NCBI GenBank assembly: GCA_945885345.1
Contig: CAMCYP010000027.1
Location: 1 to 51,939 of the forward strand
Origin: Bordetella parapertussis
GTDB taxonomy: Bacteria; Pseudomonadota; Gammaproteobacteria; Burkholderiales; SG8-41
Direction: 5' to 3'
Length of the DNA stretch: 51,939 nucleotides
The translations under genes and the position numbers were made by a program. The notes below the pieces were generated by a model. It was not told where the DNA came from and searched no databases. It saw nothing but the letters and a program-made list of their open reading frames with translations. Below are positions 1-7,678 of the stretch, one piece after another. Each line of letters opens with the position of its first letter. Positions within the stretch are counted from its first letter, which is position 1.

Positions 1-200
1 ATCAAGTATATGGGCAAGGCGAGTAACGCAGCCAGTGGCGATTTTGGCCACAACCCGGAGGGACGGGACGATTTGGCCCCGGGCCATTGTCGCGCCTTCG
101 CTTATTTGCCAACGGGCAAACCGCGCTCGGCGCTTCGCGTCCCGTGGGCAAATCGTCGCCGTCGCACTCATGAAATGTTTATTAACAGGCCCTGACCAAT
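1..200. repeat. Non-coding stretch with imperfect inverted repeat, possible dispersed element
   Basis: This left edge has no convincing gene; the short open frames lack a plausible start and family match. It contains an imperfect inverted repeat, GACGATTTGGCCC near 67-79 against GGGCAAATCGTC at 146-157, and between the arms a smaller TTTGCC/GGGCAAA hairpin (about 107-120). The general look resembles dispersed intergenic elements that I vaguely recall from other proteobacterial genomes; that is memory, not a search result. It could equally be a decayed gene end. Confidence 0.3.
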
Positions 201-242
201 GCGCTGCGGCGAGGCCAGTAGCCGAGTCCGCGGATATTGAGC

Positions 243-270
243 GTGACTGCACAGAGGTTTTTGCTATAAT
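243..270 (+). promoter_or_regulatory. Promoter of tRNA-Arg
   Basis: A perfect TATAAT at 265-270 lies 12 bp before the first base of tRNA-Arg. A -35-like GTGACT (243-248, four of six consensus bases) sits 16 bp upstream. The distance places transcription start a few bases before the mature tRNA end. Confidence 0.65.
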
Positions 271-282
271 TCGCCCCCTTGA

Positions 283-359
283 GCGGCCGTAGCTCATCTG
301 GATAGAGTACTTGGCTACGAACCAAGGGGTAGGGGGTTCGAATCCCTCCGGCCGCGCCA
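283..359 (+). tRNA. tRNA-Arg (anticodon ACG)
   Basis: A 77-nt cloverleaf. The 7-bp acceptor stem GCGGCCG/CGGCCGC is perfect, the anticodon stem CTTGG/CCAAG encloses the loop CTACGAA with anticodon ACG at 317-319, the T-arm reads GGGGG-TTCGAAT-CCCTC, and the discriminator G is followed by an encoded CCA at 357-359. Wobble A34 would be deaminated to inosine by TadA to read CGU/CGC/CGA. It has its own promoter and terminator, so it is a single-gene unit. Confidence 0.97.
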
Positions 360-369
360 GTTGCACCAA

Positions 370-398
370 GGCCCGCGATCCACATCGCGGGCCTTTTT
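370..398 (+). terminator. Rho-independent terminator after tRNA-Arg
   Basis: A perfect 10-bp stem GGCCCGCGAT/ATCGCGGGCC (370-379 and 384-393) with loop CCAC is followed by five T (394-398). It ends 22 bp before the next start codon. Confidence 0.93.
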
Positions 399-419
399 CA
401 CATCGACAGGGAGAACCGA

Positions 420-1292
420 ATGAGCCACCTGCGCCACACTGAACAACGCAAACGTTTCCGCGCCATTCTCAATGGCAGCGAGTGCCTGTCACCCGCCAGC
501 GTGTATGACCCGCTGTCCGCGCGCGTGGCGGAAAGCGTCGGTTACAAGCTCGGTATCCTCGCCGGCTCCGTGTCGTCGAATACCACGCTGGCTGCGCCCG
601 ACCTGATCGTGCTGACGCTGACCGACTTTGCCGACCAGGTGCGGCGCATGATGCGCGTCAGCGACTTGAGCCTGCTGGTCGATGCCGACCACGGCTACGG
701 CAACGCGTTGAATGTGATGCGCACGATTGAGGAGTTGGAGCACGCCGGTGTGTCAGCAATGAGCATTGAAGACACGTCGCTGCCGATCCGATACGGCCAG
801 CCCGAAGGCAAAGACGAGCTGATTTCCGTCGGCGAGATGGTCGGCAAACTGAAAGCCGCCGTCGCCGCGCGCCGTGACCCGGCTACGGTGATTGCCGGCC
901 GCACCGCGGCGTTGAAAGTCGAAGGCACCGAAAAAACGGTGGAGCGGGTCAAGGCTTATGCCGCGACTGGCGTGGACTGCATATTCATCATTGGCGTCGA
1001 AACCGCGGAGCAGGTGAAAGCGGTGCGTGAAGCTTCAAAACTGCCGGTGATCGTCGGCCCGGGAAAAACGACGGCGACGCGCGAGGAATTTGCCAAAGCC
1101 GGTGCCCGTGTGCTGTTGCAGGGCCATCAGCCGGTGGCGGCTGCAGTGAAGGCATTGCGCGAGGTGTATGCGCATTTTTACGGCGGCGGCGCTGCTGCCG
1201 ACCTCAAGGACAAGATCGCATCCGGGAAGGATATGGATGCGCTGGTGTTCGCTGCGGATTACAAAAAATACATGGACGAGTTTTTACGTTAA
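420..1292 (+). CDS. Oxaloacetate decarboxylase, PEP mutase/isocitrate lyase superfamily
   Basis: This 290-aa TIM-barrel protein most resembles the PA4872-type oxaloacetate decarboxylases of the PEP mutase/isocitrate lyase superfamily, which convert oxaloacetate to pyruvate and CO2 with Mg2+. The superfamily signature DADHGYGN is at residues 88-95, followed by the acidic IEDT motif (116-119) and a His (about 236, LLQGHQP) at the position proposed to favour decarboxylation over C-C lyase or phosphonomutase chemistry. It lacks the KKCG loop of methylisocitrate lyases. GGGAG sits about 6 bp before the ATG. It stands alone after the tRNA terminator and converges with the monooxygenase gene. The family assignment is firm; the exact substrate is inferred from motif similarity and could be another 2-oxo acid. 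Confidence 0.87.
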   Translation: MSHLRHTEQRKRFRAILNGSECLSPASVYDPLSARVAESVGYKLGILAGSVSSNTTLAAPDLIVLTLTDFADQVRRMMRVSDLSLLVDADHGYGNALNVMRTIEELEHAGVSAMSIEDTSLPIRYGQPEGKDELISVGEMVGKLKAAVAARRDPATVIAGRTAALKVEGTEKTVERVKAYAATGVDCIFIIGVETAEQVKAVREASKLPVIVGPGKTTATREEFAKAGARVLLQGHQPVAAAVKALREVYAHFYGGGAAADLKDKIASGKDMDALVFAADYKKYMDEFLR

Positions 1293-1327
1293 TCAGTTTG
1301 CGTTTGCGCTGAACGGCATCAAGCCGG

Positions 1328-2446
1328 TCAGGCGGCGGCCTGCCGCTGTGACCGGCCGATCGCCGCATTGACCTGCGGCATCACTTTTTCGGCCATCAAT
1401 TCCATCGAACGCCTGGCCAGCGCCGGATCCACCCAGTCCATGCCGGCATAGACAATTTCACCGAAGTCACCGGCTTCTTCGCGCAAGCCGAGGATTTGTT
1501 CCGCGACCTGGTCCGGATTGCCGCAGATCACCAGCTGGTCAACCATGTAATCGACCGTCAGTTCGCGGTCATCCTGCTGCGGATGAGTTTTGAAGATGGC
1601 CTGGCGTTTCGAAATCAGCATTTTCCGCAGCAACAGATCCCAGTAATAGCGGTAGGGGCTGGCGCTGTCCTGCAGCGCGTAGCGACGCGCCGTTTTTTCG
1701 TCGTCGGCGACAAATATCGTCCGCGCGATGCGCCAGTCCGCCGGATCGGCCGTCTTGCCGGCGCGTTGTTTCCCCTCGGCATAGTTGTCCCAGTGCGAGC
1801 GCAGGTACTGCGACAGCAGGAAATTCGCCGATAGCGGATGGAAGTCGCGTTCGCCCATGGCGATCACGCCTTTTGAGCCGGGCGCGACCACGGTGCCGAC
1901 GATTTCCGGTCGTGGCAGCTGGTACGGTTTGTACATCTGGCCGCGGCCGATGGCGGCGTTTTGCGTGGTGGCGGTGCTGACCTTGAAGCGGTTGCCGGGC
2001 AGGTTGATGTCGTAGGGCGCATCGCGTTCCCAGATGGCGAGGATCACGTCCATCGCCTCGGCAAACAGTTTGTTGCGGTCTTCCGTCAGCATGCCCAGCG
2101 CTTCAGCGTCGGACGGCAGCGCACCGGGACTGACGCCGAAAATGAAGCGGCCCTGTGCCAGGTGGTCGAACATGGCAGCGTGGGCGGCGATCAGCGTCGG
2201 GTGCGAATGCGACAGGTTGGAGGTGCCGGTGGCGAGCTTGATGGTTTTAGTGTGGTGGATCAGCGTCGCCAGGAAAATGAAACTGTTGGTGACGTTTTCC
2301 GAAGGTTCGGTCAGGTGTTCGCCGACAAAGGCATCGTAAAAACCCAGGTGGTCGGCGAGGATGATGGCTTCGCGGTCTTCCTGCAGCGTGACGGCGGGCG
2401 GACGCTCGGCAGGGTGCAGCGGCATCGTGAAATATCCCAGGCGCAT
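1328..2446 (-). CDS. LLM-class flavin-dependent oxidoreductase
   Basis: A 372-aa luciferase-like monooxygenase: a TIM-barrel enzyme using reduced flavin (FMN or F420) to oxidise small organic substrates. The N-terminus MRLGYFTMPLHP begins with the usual first beta strand. The segment around residues 70-115 (TGTSNLSHSHP, then ARFIFGVSPGALPSDAEALG-like spacing with FIFGVSPG) matches the flavin-phosphate region of the family. Length is slightly above the usual 330-360 because of a C-terminal tail. It is monocistronic, divergent from the thioesterase gene at 2566. There is no adjacent flavin reductase, so the electron donor and substrate cannot be read from context. Confidence 0.88.
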   Translation of the reverse strand: MRLGYFTMPLHPAERPPAVTLQEDREAIILADHLGFYDAFVGEHLTEPSENVTNSFIFLATLIHHTKTIKLATGTSNLSHSHPTLIAAHAAMFDHLAQGRFIFGVSPGALPSDAEALGMLTEDRNKLFAEAMDVILAIWERDAPYDINLPGNRFKVSTATTQNAAIGRGQMYKPYQLPRPEIVGTVVAPGSKGVIAMGERDFHPLSANFLLSQYLRSHWDNYAEGKQRAGKTADPADWRIARTIFVADDEKTARRYALQDSASPYRYYWDLLLRKMLISKRQAIFKTHPQQDDRELTVDYMVDQLVICGNPDQVAEQILGLREEAGDFGEIVYAGMDWVDPALARRSMELMAEKVMPQVNAAIGRSQRQAAA

Positions 2447-2565
2447 GGCGGGTGACGCTCCTCTGTGGTTGCCCGGTGCCTGTAATCAGCCCGTGGTGAT
2501 TCAGTTTCAATGTAACATCGTGCTGTTGTCGTCGGCAATGAAGCCATTCACAAAGAAAGCAACAC

Positions 2566-2976
2566 ATGAGTCTCGATGCCATGAAACCCGGCCTGCACGG
2601 CTCCACCGAAATCATGGTCGGCACGCGCGATACCGCGCCGCATGTCGGCAGCGGCAAGATCAAGGTGCTGGCAACGCCGGTGCTGGTGATGCTGCTGGAA
2701 GAGGCGGCGCTGAATGCCGTTGAAGGTCTGTTGCCGGCGGGGCACCAGACGGTGGGTACCCGGCTCGACGTCAGCCATACCGCGGCGACGCCGGTGGGCA
2801 TGCGCGTGGTGGCGCACGCCGAGGTGATCAAGGTCGAGGGCCGCAAACTGACGTTCCGGGTATGGGCTGAAGACGCGGTGGAGCGCATCGGTGAGGGCAC
2901 TCACGAACGCATCATCGTCAACGTCGAGCGCTTTGACGTCCGCACCCAGGCCAAGGTCGCGGCCGTTAAAAAATAG
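2566..2976 (+). CDS. FlK-type hotdog-fold thioesterase
   Basis: A 136-aa single-domain hotdog protein related to fluoroacetyl-CoA thioesterase FlK. The FlK catalytic triad Thr42/Glu50/His76 has exact spacing equivalents here: Thr37, Glu45 and His71 (8 and 26 residues apart), in the contexts ATPVLVMLLEEAAL and GTRLDVSHTAATP. The family hydrolyses short acyl-CoA thioesters in the cytoplasm. Since fluoroacetate resistance is rare, the likely role is housekeeping clearance of an activated acyl-CoA; the substrate is unknown. The start has only a weak A/G-rich site upstream. It converges with the small membrane protein gene. Confidence 0.85.
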   Translation: MSLDAMKPGLHGSTEIMVGTRDTAPHVGSGKIKVLATPVLVMLLEEAALNAVEGLLPAGHQTVGTRLDVSHTAATPVGMRVVAHAEVIKVEGRKLTFRVWAEDAVERIGEGTHERIIVNVERFDVRTQAKVAAVKK

Positions 2977-2980
2977 TCAT

Positions 2981-2997
2981 TAAAAACAAATAGTTAA
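2981..2997 (-). repeat. AT-rich 17-mer, copy 1
   Basis: On the minus strand this reads TTAACTATTTGTTTTTA. It belongs to a family of six similar intergenic 17-mers in this window (others at 25304, 30154, 33910, 44002, 51404). This copy lies between two convergent genes. Confidence 0.5.
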
Positions 2998-3002
2998 GAG
3001 TC

Positions 3003-3032
3003 TCCCTGAGGGTGGGGCCAGCCTGTCAGGGA
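3003..3032. terminator. Hairpin between convergent genes, possible terminator
   Basis: TCCCTGA (3003-3009) pairs with TCAGGGA (3026-3032). A second small stem CGCAG/CTGCG (3034-3038 and 3046-3050) follows, then TGATTATTTT. Together they could end transcription of the thioesterase gene; there is no clean T run directly after the first stem. Confidence 0.35.
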
Positions 3033-3053
3033 TCGCAGTTTTCCGCTGCGTGA

Positions 3054-3338
3054 TTATTTTTCCTGCGCCGGGTGCTGATCGGTGATCGCGGTTTCAATGA
3101 CCGTATATTCACCTTCCACATAAGTGTCCTGTGCCGCGCGCTGCAATTTGCGTTTGATCCACCACAGGCGAATCAGGAATATGCCGGCGAGGATGCCCCC
3201 GGCGACCAGCGCGATGCCGATGAAAAAGAATGCGACCACCAGGATAATCAGGCCCAGCGCAAAAAACACGATGCGCTCAAGCAGCCCGGCCTGCGGGTGG
3301 GTCATGATGCGGATATACGGGGCTTGCGGTCGTTCCAT
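3054..3338 (-). CDS. Small inner-membrane protein of unknown function
   Basis: This 94-aa protein has one long hydrophobic segment at about residues 20-58 (LERIVFFALGLIILVVAF onward), enough for two short transmembrane helices in a hairpin. A basic stretch WWIKRKLQR and a hydrophilic acidic C-terminus follow. I recognise no named family; many proteobacteria carry similar short two-helix proteins. AGGAG lies 12 bp upstream of the chosen ATG, a little far. It is 67 bp downstream of the NYN gene on the same strand and may be cotranscribed with it. Confidence 0.72.
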   Translation of the reverse strand: MERPQAPYIRIMTHPQAGLLERIVFFALGLIILVVAFFFIGIALVAGGILAGIFLIRLWWIKRKLQRAAQDTYVEGEYTVIETAITDQHPAQEK

Positions 3339-3381
3339 GATGAGATGGGTCTCCTTGATTTCATGAGACCACAGTCAGGTG

Positions 3382-3413
3382 AGGACGTTCAGTAATTCAG
3401 GACGTTCAGTAAT
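3382..3413. repeat. 15-bp direct repeat, period 17, over a stop codon
   Basis: AGGACGTTCAGTAAT occurs at 3382-3396 and again at 3399-3413. The second copy contains the stop codon and last codon of the minus-strand NYN gene, so the unit looks like a small tandem duplication of the gene end. Confidence 0.75.
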
Positions 3414-4233
3414 CCGGGTTGAAGCTTTTGATGATGACGCTGCCGGATTTTTCGTCGGGCTCGAGTACGAGCAGCTTGCGCGCCTGCGCTTCTTCCAGCA
3501 GTTTGCCGAAGGTGCGGAAGCCGTAATAACTTTCGTTGAAGCCGGGCTGGCGGCGTTTCAATGTCTGCTTGACCATCGAGGGCCAGATCTTGTCCTCGGC
3601 ACCGCGTTCGGCGAACAACGCTTCGATGGTTTCCATGACGAGATCCAGTGCCTCGGCTTTTTTGCTGCTGCCGTCCTTGTCGGCAGGCTCCTTGTCGCCG
3701 GTTTTGGCGGCGGGGGCGGCGGCAGGCTTTTTCCGGCTTTGCTGCTTCTTGGCTTTTTCGCGGGCGAGGTCATCGTAGAAAATGAATTCGTCGCAATTCG
3801 CCACCAGCAGGTCGGAGGTCGACTGCTTGACGCCGACGCCGATGACCACCTTGTTGTTCTCGCGCAGCTTGGATACCAGCGGCGAAAAATCAGAGTCGCC
3901 GCTGATGATGACGAAAGTGTCAACGTGCGACTTGGTATAGCAGAGGTCCAGGGCATCGACGACCATGCGGATGTCGGCAGAATTTTTTCCCGACATGCGC
4001 ACATGCGGGATTTCGATCAGTTCAAACGCCGCTTCGTGCATGGGCCGTTTGAAGTCGCGGTAACGCTCCCAGTCGCAATAGGCTTTTTTGACGACGATGT
4101 CGCCTTTCAGCAGCAGGCGCTCGAGGACTTTCTTGATGTCGAACTCGGCGGAACTGGCTTCGCGCACGCCCAGGGCAACGTTTTCAAAGTCGCAGAACAG
4201 CGCCATGTTTTTGGTGTCGGATGCGGTGCTCAC
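3406..4233 (-). CDS. NYN-domain (PIN-like) RNase with C-terminal OST-HTH/LOTUS domain
   Basis: A 275-aa protein in three parts. Residues about 8-155 form a NYN/LabA-type PIN-like nuclease domain, with the first acidic cluster in MALFCDFEN and a second in ISGDSDFSPLV. Next comes a Lys/Ala/Pro-rich linker. The C-terminus (about 190-275, ending NPDY) looks like an OST-HTH (LOTUS) domain, which binds RNA in known cases. The predicted role is RNA cleavage or silencing in the cytoplasm; targets are unknown. I chose the GTG at 4231-4233 because AAGGA lies 6 bp upstream and the known fold starts just after it. An ATG 41 codons earlier (4356) has no such site and would add low-complexity sequence. It is divergent from the cyclase-FHA gene. 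Confidence 0.86.
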   Translation of the reverse strand: MSTASDTKNMALFCDFENVALGVREASSAEFDIKKVLERLLLKGDIVVKKAYCDWERYRDFKRPMHEAAFELIEIPHVRMSGKNSADIRMVVDALDLCYTKSHVDTFVIISGDSDFSPLVSKLRENNKVVIGVGVKQSTSDLLVANCDEFIFYDDLAREKAKKQQSRKKPAAAPAAKTGDKEPADKDGSSKKAEALDLVMETIEALFAERGAEDKIWPSMVKQTLKRRQPGFNESYYGFRTFGKLLEEAQARKLLVLEPDEKSGSVIIKSFNPDY

Positions 4234-4376
4234 AGCGATTCCTTGATAATAATTACCGATGATTGTGGGCTTTTGACGGGGGGTTGTCGATGCGTTACGG
4301 GTTTCGCTGTCATTGCCGCCATTGTTCCGTAAAATAACCATGGTAAAGACAGGCATTAAGGGAGCTGTGGATTCGC

Positions 4377-5291
4377 ATGCAGGAAAAAACTGATCATCTG
4401 GCTGTGTTGTTTGCCGATGTTGTCGAAAGTACCGCGCTGTATCGCCGCCTCGGTGATGTGGCGGCGCTGCACATCATCAGCGCCGTTCTCAACGAACTGA
4501 AGGCGGTGCTGCCGTATCATCAGGGGCGTCTGGTGAAGACGCTGGGGGACGCAGTGATGTGCCTGTTTCCGGACGCCGATTGTGCAGTCGAGGCGGCGGT
4601 CAATATGCAGCATGTGATTGCCGGGATGAATTTTTCGGGCGAGGAGATGCAGATTCGCATAGGCTTGCATACCGGCCCGGTAGTCATCGGCGCCGAGGAT
4701 GTTTATGGCGATACCGTCAACGTAGCCGCGTATCTGGCCGATGCTGCCACGGCGGGGCAGATCCTGATTGCCGAGGCGACGGCCAAGGACATGCCCCGTG
4801 ATCGCCAGGACTCGATGACGCCGATTTTTGACGCGATGCTGAAAACAACGCTGGCCAAAACGGCGGTTTGCGAAGTGCAGTGGCGCGATGATCTGACCGA
4901 ACGCACCCAGGTCAATTTGAACATCGAACGCACGATTCCCCAGGATATCGGCAGCCTGGTTCTGACACTCGGTGACCACGAATGCCGCATCGATTACTGG
5001 AATTCAACGCTGACCATCGGCCGTGCAACTGACTCGGGACTGGTTGTCACTGACAGCCTGGTATCACGACGCCATGCGACGATCCGCGTCGAACGCACCC
5101 AGTTCTATCTCGTCGATCACAGCATCAACGGCACTTTTGTCACTCGCGCCAGTGGCGAGGAAATCCATGTCGTGCGCCGCGAAATCATGCTCGAAGTGCG
5201 CGGCGAAATTCGCCCCGGCTACAGCCGCGGTGGCCGCCCCGGGCCATGCATTGTGTTCCGCCGTGACCGGCGTTCGATGTACCGGGTTTAG
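4377..5291 (+). CDS. Class III adenylate/guanylate cyclase domain fused to FHA domain
   Basis: This 304-aa soluble protein joins a class III nucleotidyl cyclase domain (about 5-165) to a forkhead-associated phosphothreonine-binding domain (about 190-285). The metal-binding aspartates are present (Asp14 in FADVVEST, Asp58 in KTLGDAVM), as are the adenine-selecting pair Lys54 and Asp108 and the transition-state Asn115 (GDTVNVAAYL). The catalytic Arg expected four residues after that Asn is Tyr119. The FHA part has the standard GR, SRRH and NGT motifs (TIGRATDS, VSRRHATI, SINGTFV). By family knowledge it would make cAMP from ATP under control of a Ser/Thr-kinase pathway; the missing Arg makes it possibly weak or a binding-only sensor. 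No kinase or phosphatase gene is adjacent. Confidence 0.88.
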   Translation: MQEKTDHLAVLFADVVESTALYRRLGDVAALHIISAVLNELKAVLPYHQGRLVKTLGDAVMCLFPDADCAVEAAVNMQHVIAGMNFSGEEMQIRIGLHTGPVVIGAEDVYGDTVNVAAYLADAATAGQILIAEATAKDMPRDRQDSMTPIFDAMLKTTLAKTAVCEVQWRDDLTERTQVNLNIERTIPQDIGSLVLTLGDHECRIDYWNSTLTIGRATDSGLVVTDSLVSRRHATIRVERTQFYLVDHSINGTFVTRASGEEIHVVRREIMLEVRGEIRPGYSRGGRPGPCIVFRRDRRSMYRV

Positions 5292-5335
5292 AGTTCGCTC
5301 ATTCAAGTTCAACATCAAAAACAACATCAAAAAAA

Positions 5336-5432
5336 TTAACCGCCGATGCACGCCGATAAAATCCAAGGCTTCCGGCAGCACAATCTGTCGGGCCGGGTTG
5401 ATCTGCGTTAATCGGCGTTCATTGGCGGTTAA
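5336..5432. repeat. Intergenic long inverted repeat
   Basis: The left arm (5336-5359) and right arm (5408-5432) are near-perfect inverted copies; the left begins TTAACCGCCGATGCACG and the right, read in reverse complement, begins TTAACCGCCAATGAACG. The 48-bp centre is not coding. It lies between the cyclase gene and the convergent dehydrogenase gene, so it may also act as a bidirectional terminator. The CGCCGATGAACGC theme is, from memory, common in dispersed intergenic repeats of proteobacteria. Confidence 0.75.
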
Positions 5433-5451
5433 AAAAGATCTGCTCTTTCTT

Positions 5452-6330
5452 CTAAGTCAAATCCGTCAGGCTGTTGACGACAGTCTGGCCGTCACGGCCC
5501 CTGGCGCGCGCTTCCTCCGGTGATTCCTTGCCCAGGGCCGTCTGCGCAATCATTTCGTACATGTCCGCGGCGCCGAGCAGGATGCGCGGCGTCATGCCGG
5601 CGCCTTCAAAAGTCTTGGCGATTTCGAGCATTTCCGGCACCCAGCGGTAGGCTTTGGGCGGCATCACCGTGGTGCGGCTCAGCACCCACTGACGGTTGTC
5701 GGCAGCGCTCTCCTGCAATTCGCGGTCGAGTGCGGCATCGACGCCGAGGCGCCGCGCTGCCATCAGCATTTCAATACCCAGTGCGACGGCGCCCTTGGTG
5801 TACGAGGCGTAACACATCTTGATGGCGGAGGCGTCACCGATACGTTCGCTCATCACGCGGATGTTGATGCCGGCGCTGGACAGCGGCATCAGCCGCGCGG
5901 CTTGCGGGCCCGATACATACATGCGCATGCTCGCCTTGCCGCGCGGCGGCGGGCCGATAATGCCGGCATCCAGGCATTCGCCACCGGCAGCGCGGATGAT
6001 GGCGTCAATTTCATGGGCGGTCTGCGGTGCAACCGCGTTGCAGTCGACGAACACGCAACGGCGGCCGGTGGCCTGCATTGCTGCGGCTGCTGCGCGTGCG
6101 TTGTCAACAGCGGCGGCGGGATTGAGGATGGACAGCACCACATCGCAGGTGGCGACGACGTTCTGCATGGTGCCGCAATCATTGAGGCCGGCGTCGCGGG
6201 CGAGTGCCTTGGTGCGCGCGCTGCGCCCGTCGAGTGCGGTATGGACAGTAAAGCCGCTGTTCTTGAGGGTCTGGGCGACGGCCTGGCCCATGTCGCCGGG
6301 GCTGACGACGCCGATGTTTTGTATGGTCAT
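5452..6330 (-). CDS. NAD(P)-dependent beta-hydroxyacid dehydrogenase-like protein (DUF1932 C-terminus)
   Basis: A 292-aa protein built like 6-phosphogluconate/3-hydroxyisobutyrate dehydrogenases. The N-terminal Rossmann domain starts at residue 5 with GVVSPGDMGQAVAQTL, where the usual GxGxMG is changed to SPGDMG, a form common in the DUF1932 subgroup. The C-terminal all-helical half carries the conserved Lys context DASAIKMCYASYTKGAVAL (about 168-186), and the end matches DUF1932 proteins. Expected chemistry is NAD(P)-linked oxidation of a small hydroxyacid; the substrate is unknown. It is divergent from the MFS gene, with 145 bp between them. Confidence 0.84.
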   Translation of the reverse strand: MTIQNIGVVSPGDMGQAVAQTLKNSGFTVHTALDGRSARTKALARDAGLNDCGTMQNVVATCDVVLSILNPAAAVDNARAAAAAMQATGRRCVFVDCNAVAPQTAHEIDAIIRAAGGECLDAGIIGPPPRGKASMRMYVSGPQAARLMPLSSAGINIRVMSERIGDASAIKMCYASYTKGAVALGIEMLMAARRLGVDAALDRELQESAADNRQWVLSRTTVMPPKAYRWVPEMLEIAKTFEGAGMTPRILLGAADMYEMIAQTALGKESPEEARARGRDGQTVVNSLTDLT

Positions 6331-6475
6331 GTGAATTCCAGTCGGTGGGTGAGTTCAGGGCTGCGCTTCGATGTTGCGATAAAATACACGCCACTGCTTT
6401 CCTTCAACAAGAAAATTCTGATTCCGTGATGCGGATTCCCCGATTTGGCTGCACCGGCCGGGCATCGCATCCGTT

Positions 6476-7678
6476 GTGGAAACAACCGTGTCCCTGAACG
6501 TGCCCCCGATTTTTCGTATTGTCCTGCTCAGCGTGCTGACGCACACCGCCTACAAGGGCAGCAAGGTGCTGATGTCGCTGTCGGCGCTGGAACTGGGCGC
6601 CAACGAATTTTTCGTCGGCATGCTGTTTTCCGCCTATGCGCTGTTTCCGCTGCTGCTGTCGGTTTATGCCGGCAAGATTTCGGATCGCATCGGTTTCCGC
6701 CGGCCGATGCTCTACGGCACGATCGGCTTGCTCGCAGGCTTGGCGATACCGTTTCTGTTTTTCCGGCTGGAAGCGCTTTATGTTGCTGCTGCGCTGATCG
6801 GCTTTTGCTACATTTTTTACACAGTCACCGTGCAGCACCTGATCGGTGCGATGGCCGATGGCATGGACCGCACCAAAAACTACAGTTGGTTCAGCCTCGG
6901 CATCGGCATGACGGCACTGATAGGGCCGACTTCGGCGGGCTTCCTGATCGATGCCATCGGTCATCGCGCAACTTTTGCGGTGCTGGCGGCATTGCCGGTG
7001 GTGCCGATTTTGCTGCTGGGCCTGTGGTCCGGCTGGCTGCCGAAAACCACTCAGACGAAAGTCAGCAAGGCGGAGAAGGCGACCCACCGCGTCGGTGACC
7101 TGGTACGCAACCAGTCGCTGCGCCGCGCGCTGATCACCGCGGGCATCATTGAGACCGCGCTGGAACTCTACAACCTGTTGCTGCCGATTTACGGTCACGG
7201 CATCGGCATGAGTGCATCGGAAATCGGCATGATCCTCGGCGCCTTTGGTCTGGCGTTGCTGGTCGTGCGTTCGGTGATGCCGCATCTGGTGAAGCGTCTG
7301 GGCGAGGAGCAGTTGCTGTCGCTGTCGCTGGTGCTGGCCACCTGCGTCTGCCTGGTATTCCCGTTTGTGACCGGTTTTGCGACCTTGTTTGCAATTTCGT
7401 TTGTACTGGGCATGGGCCTTGGTTGCGGCAGCCCGTTGTCGATGATGCTCGCTTACAACCGCGCGCCGGCAGGGCGTTCCGGCGAGGCGATGGGGCTGCG
7501 GCAAATGGTCAACAAGGGTACGGAAGTGCTGGTGCCTTTTGTCTTTGGTTCGCTGAGTGCGGCTTTGGGCATGGTGCCGGTGTTCTGGCTGGATGCCGTG
7601 CTGCTGGGAATTGCCGCAACATTGATGCGCCGCGACGCTGTAACGCTGCGCGTTCCGTCGCCAAAAAATAATGAATAA
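6476..7678 (+). CDS. MFS transporter
   Basis: A 400-aa major facilitator protein with twelve predicted membrane helices. The family loop 2-3 signature is visible as GKISDRIGFRRPMLYG (about 64-79), and a cytoplasmic loop with SKAEKATHR separates the two halves near residue 200. The start used is GTG 6476; no strong ribosome site is seen, and a second GTG four codons later is possible. Its stop overlaps the next start by 8 bp, so it is translationally coupled to the dienelactone-hydrolase-like gene and probably works with it. The cargo is unknown; drug/metabolite efflux or uptake of a small organic compound are both possible. Confidence 0.87.
   Translation: METTVSLNVPPIFRIVLLSVLTHTAYKGSKVLMSLSALELGANEFFVGMLFSAYALFPLLLSVYAGKISDRIGFRRPMLYGTIGLLAGLAIPFLFFRLEALYVAAALIGFCYIFYTVTVQHLIGAMADGMDRTKNYSWFSLGIGMTALIGPTSAGFLIDAIGHRATFAVLAALPVVPILLLGLWSGWLPKTTQTKVSKAEKATHRVGDLVRNQSLRRALITAGIIETALELYNLLLPIYGHGIGMSASEIGMILGAFGLALLVVRSVMPHLVKRLGEEQLLSLSLVLATCVCLVFPFVTGFATLFAISFVLGMGLGCGSPLSMMLAYNRAPAGRSGEAMGLRQMVNKGTEVLVPFVFGSLSAALGMVPVFWLDAVLLGIAATLMRRDAVTLRVPSPKNNE

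Noticed and set aside
35..292. Open frame of 85 codons at the left edge
   Set aside because: It overlaps the tRNA promoter and the start of the tRNA, has no ribosome-binding site, and its composition (runs of Arg/Ala) is typical of GC-rich chance frames.
3379..4332. Long frame on the plus strand opposite the NYN gene
   Set aside because: It mirrors the NYN gene; only the minus-strand frame shows domain motifs and a ribosome-binding site.
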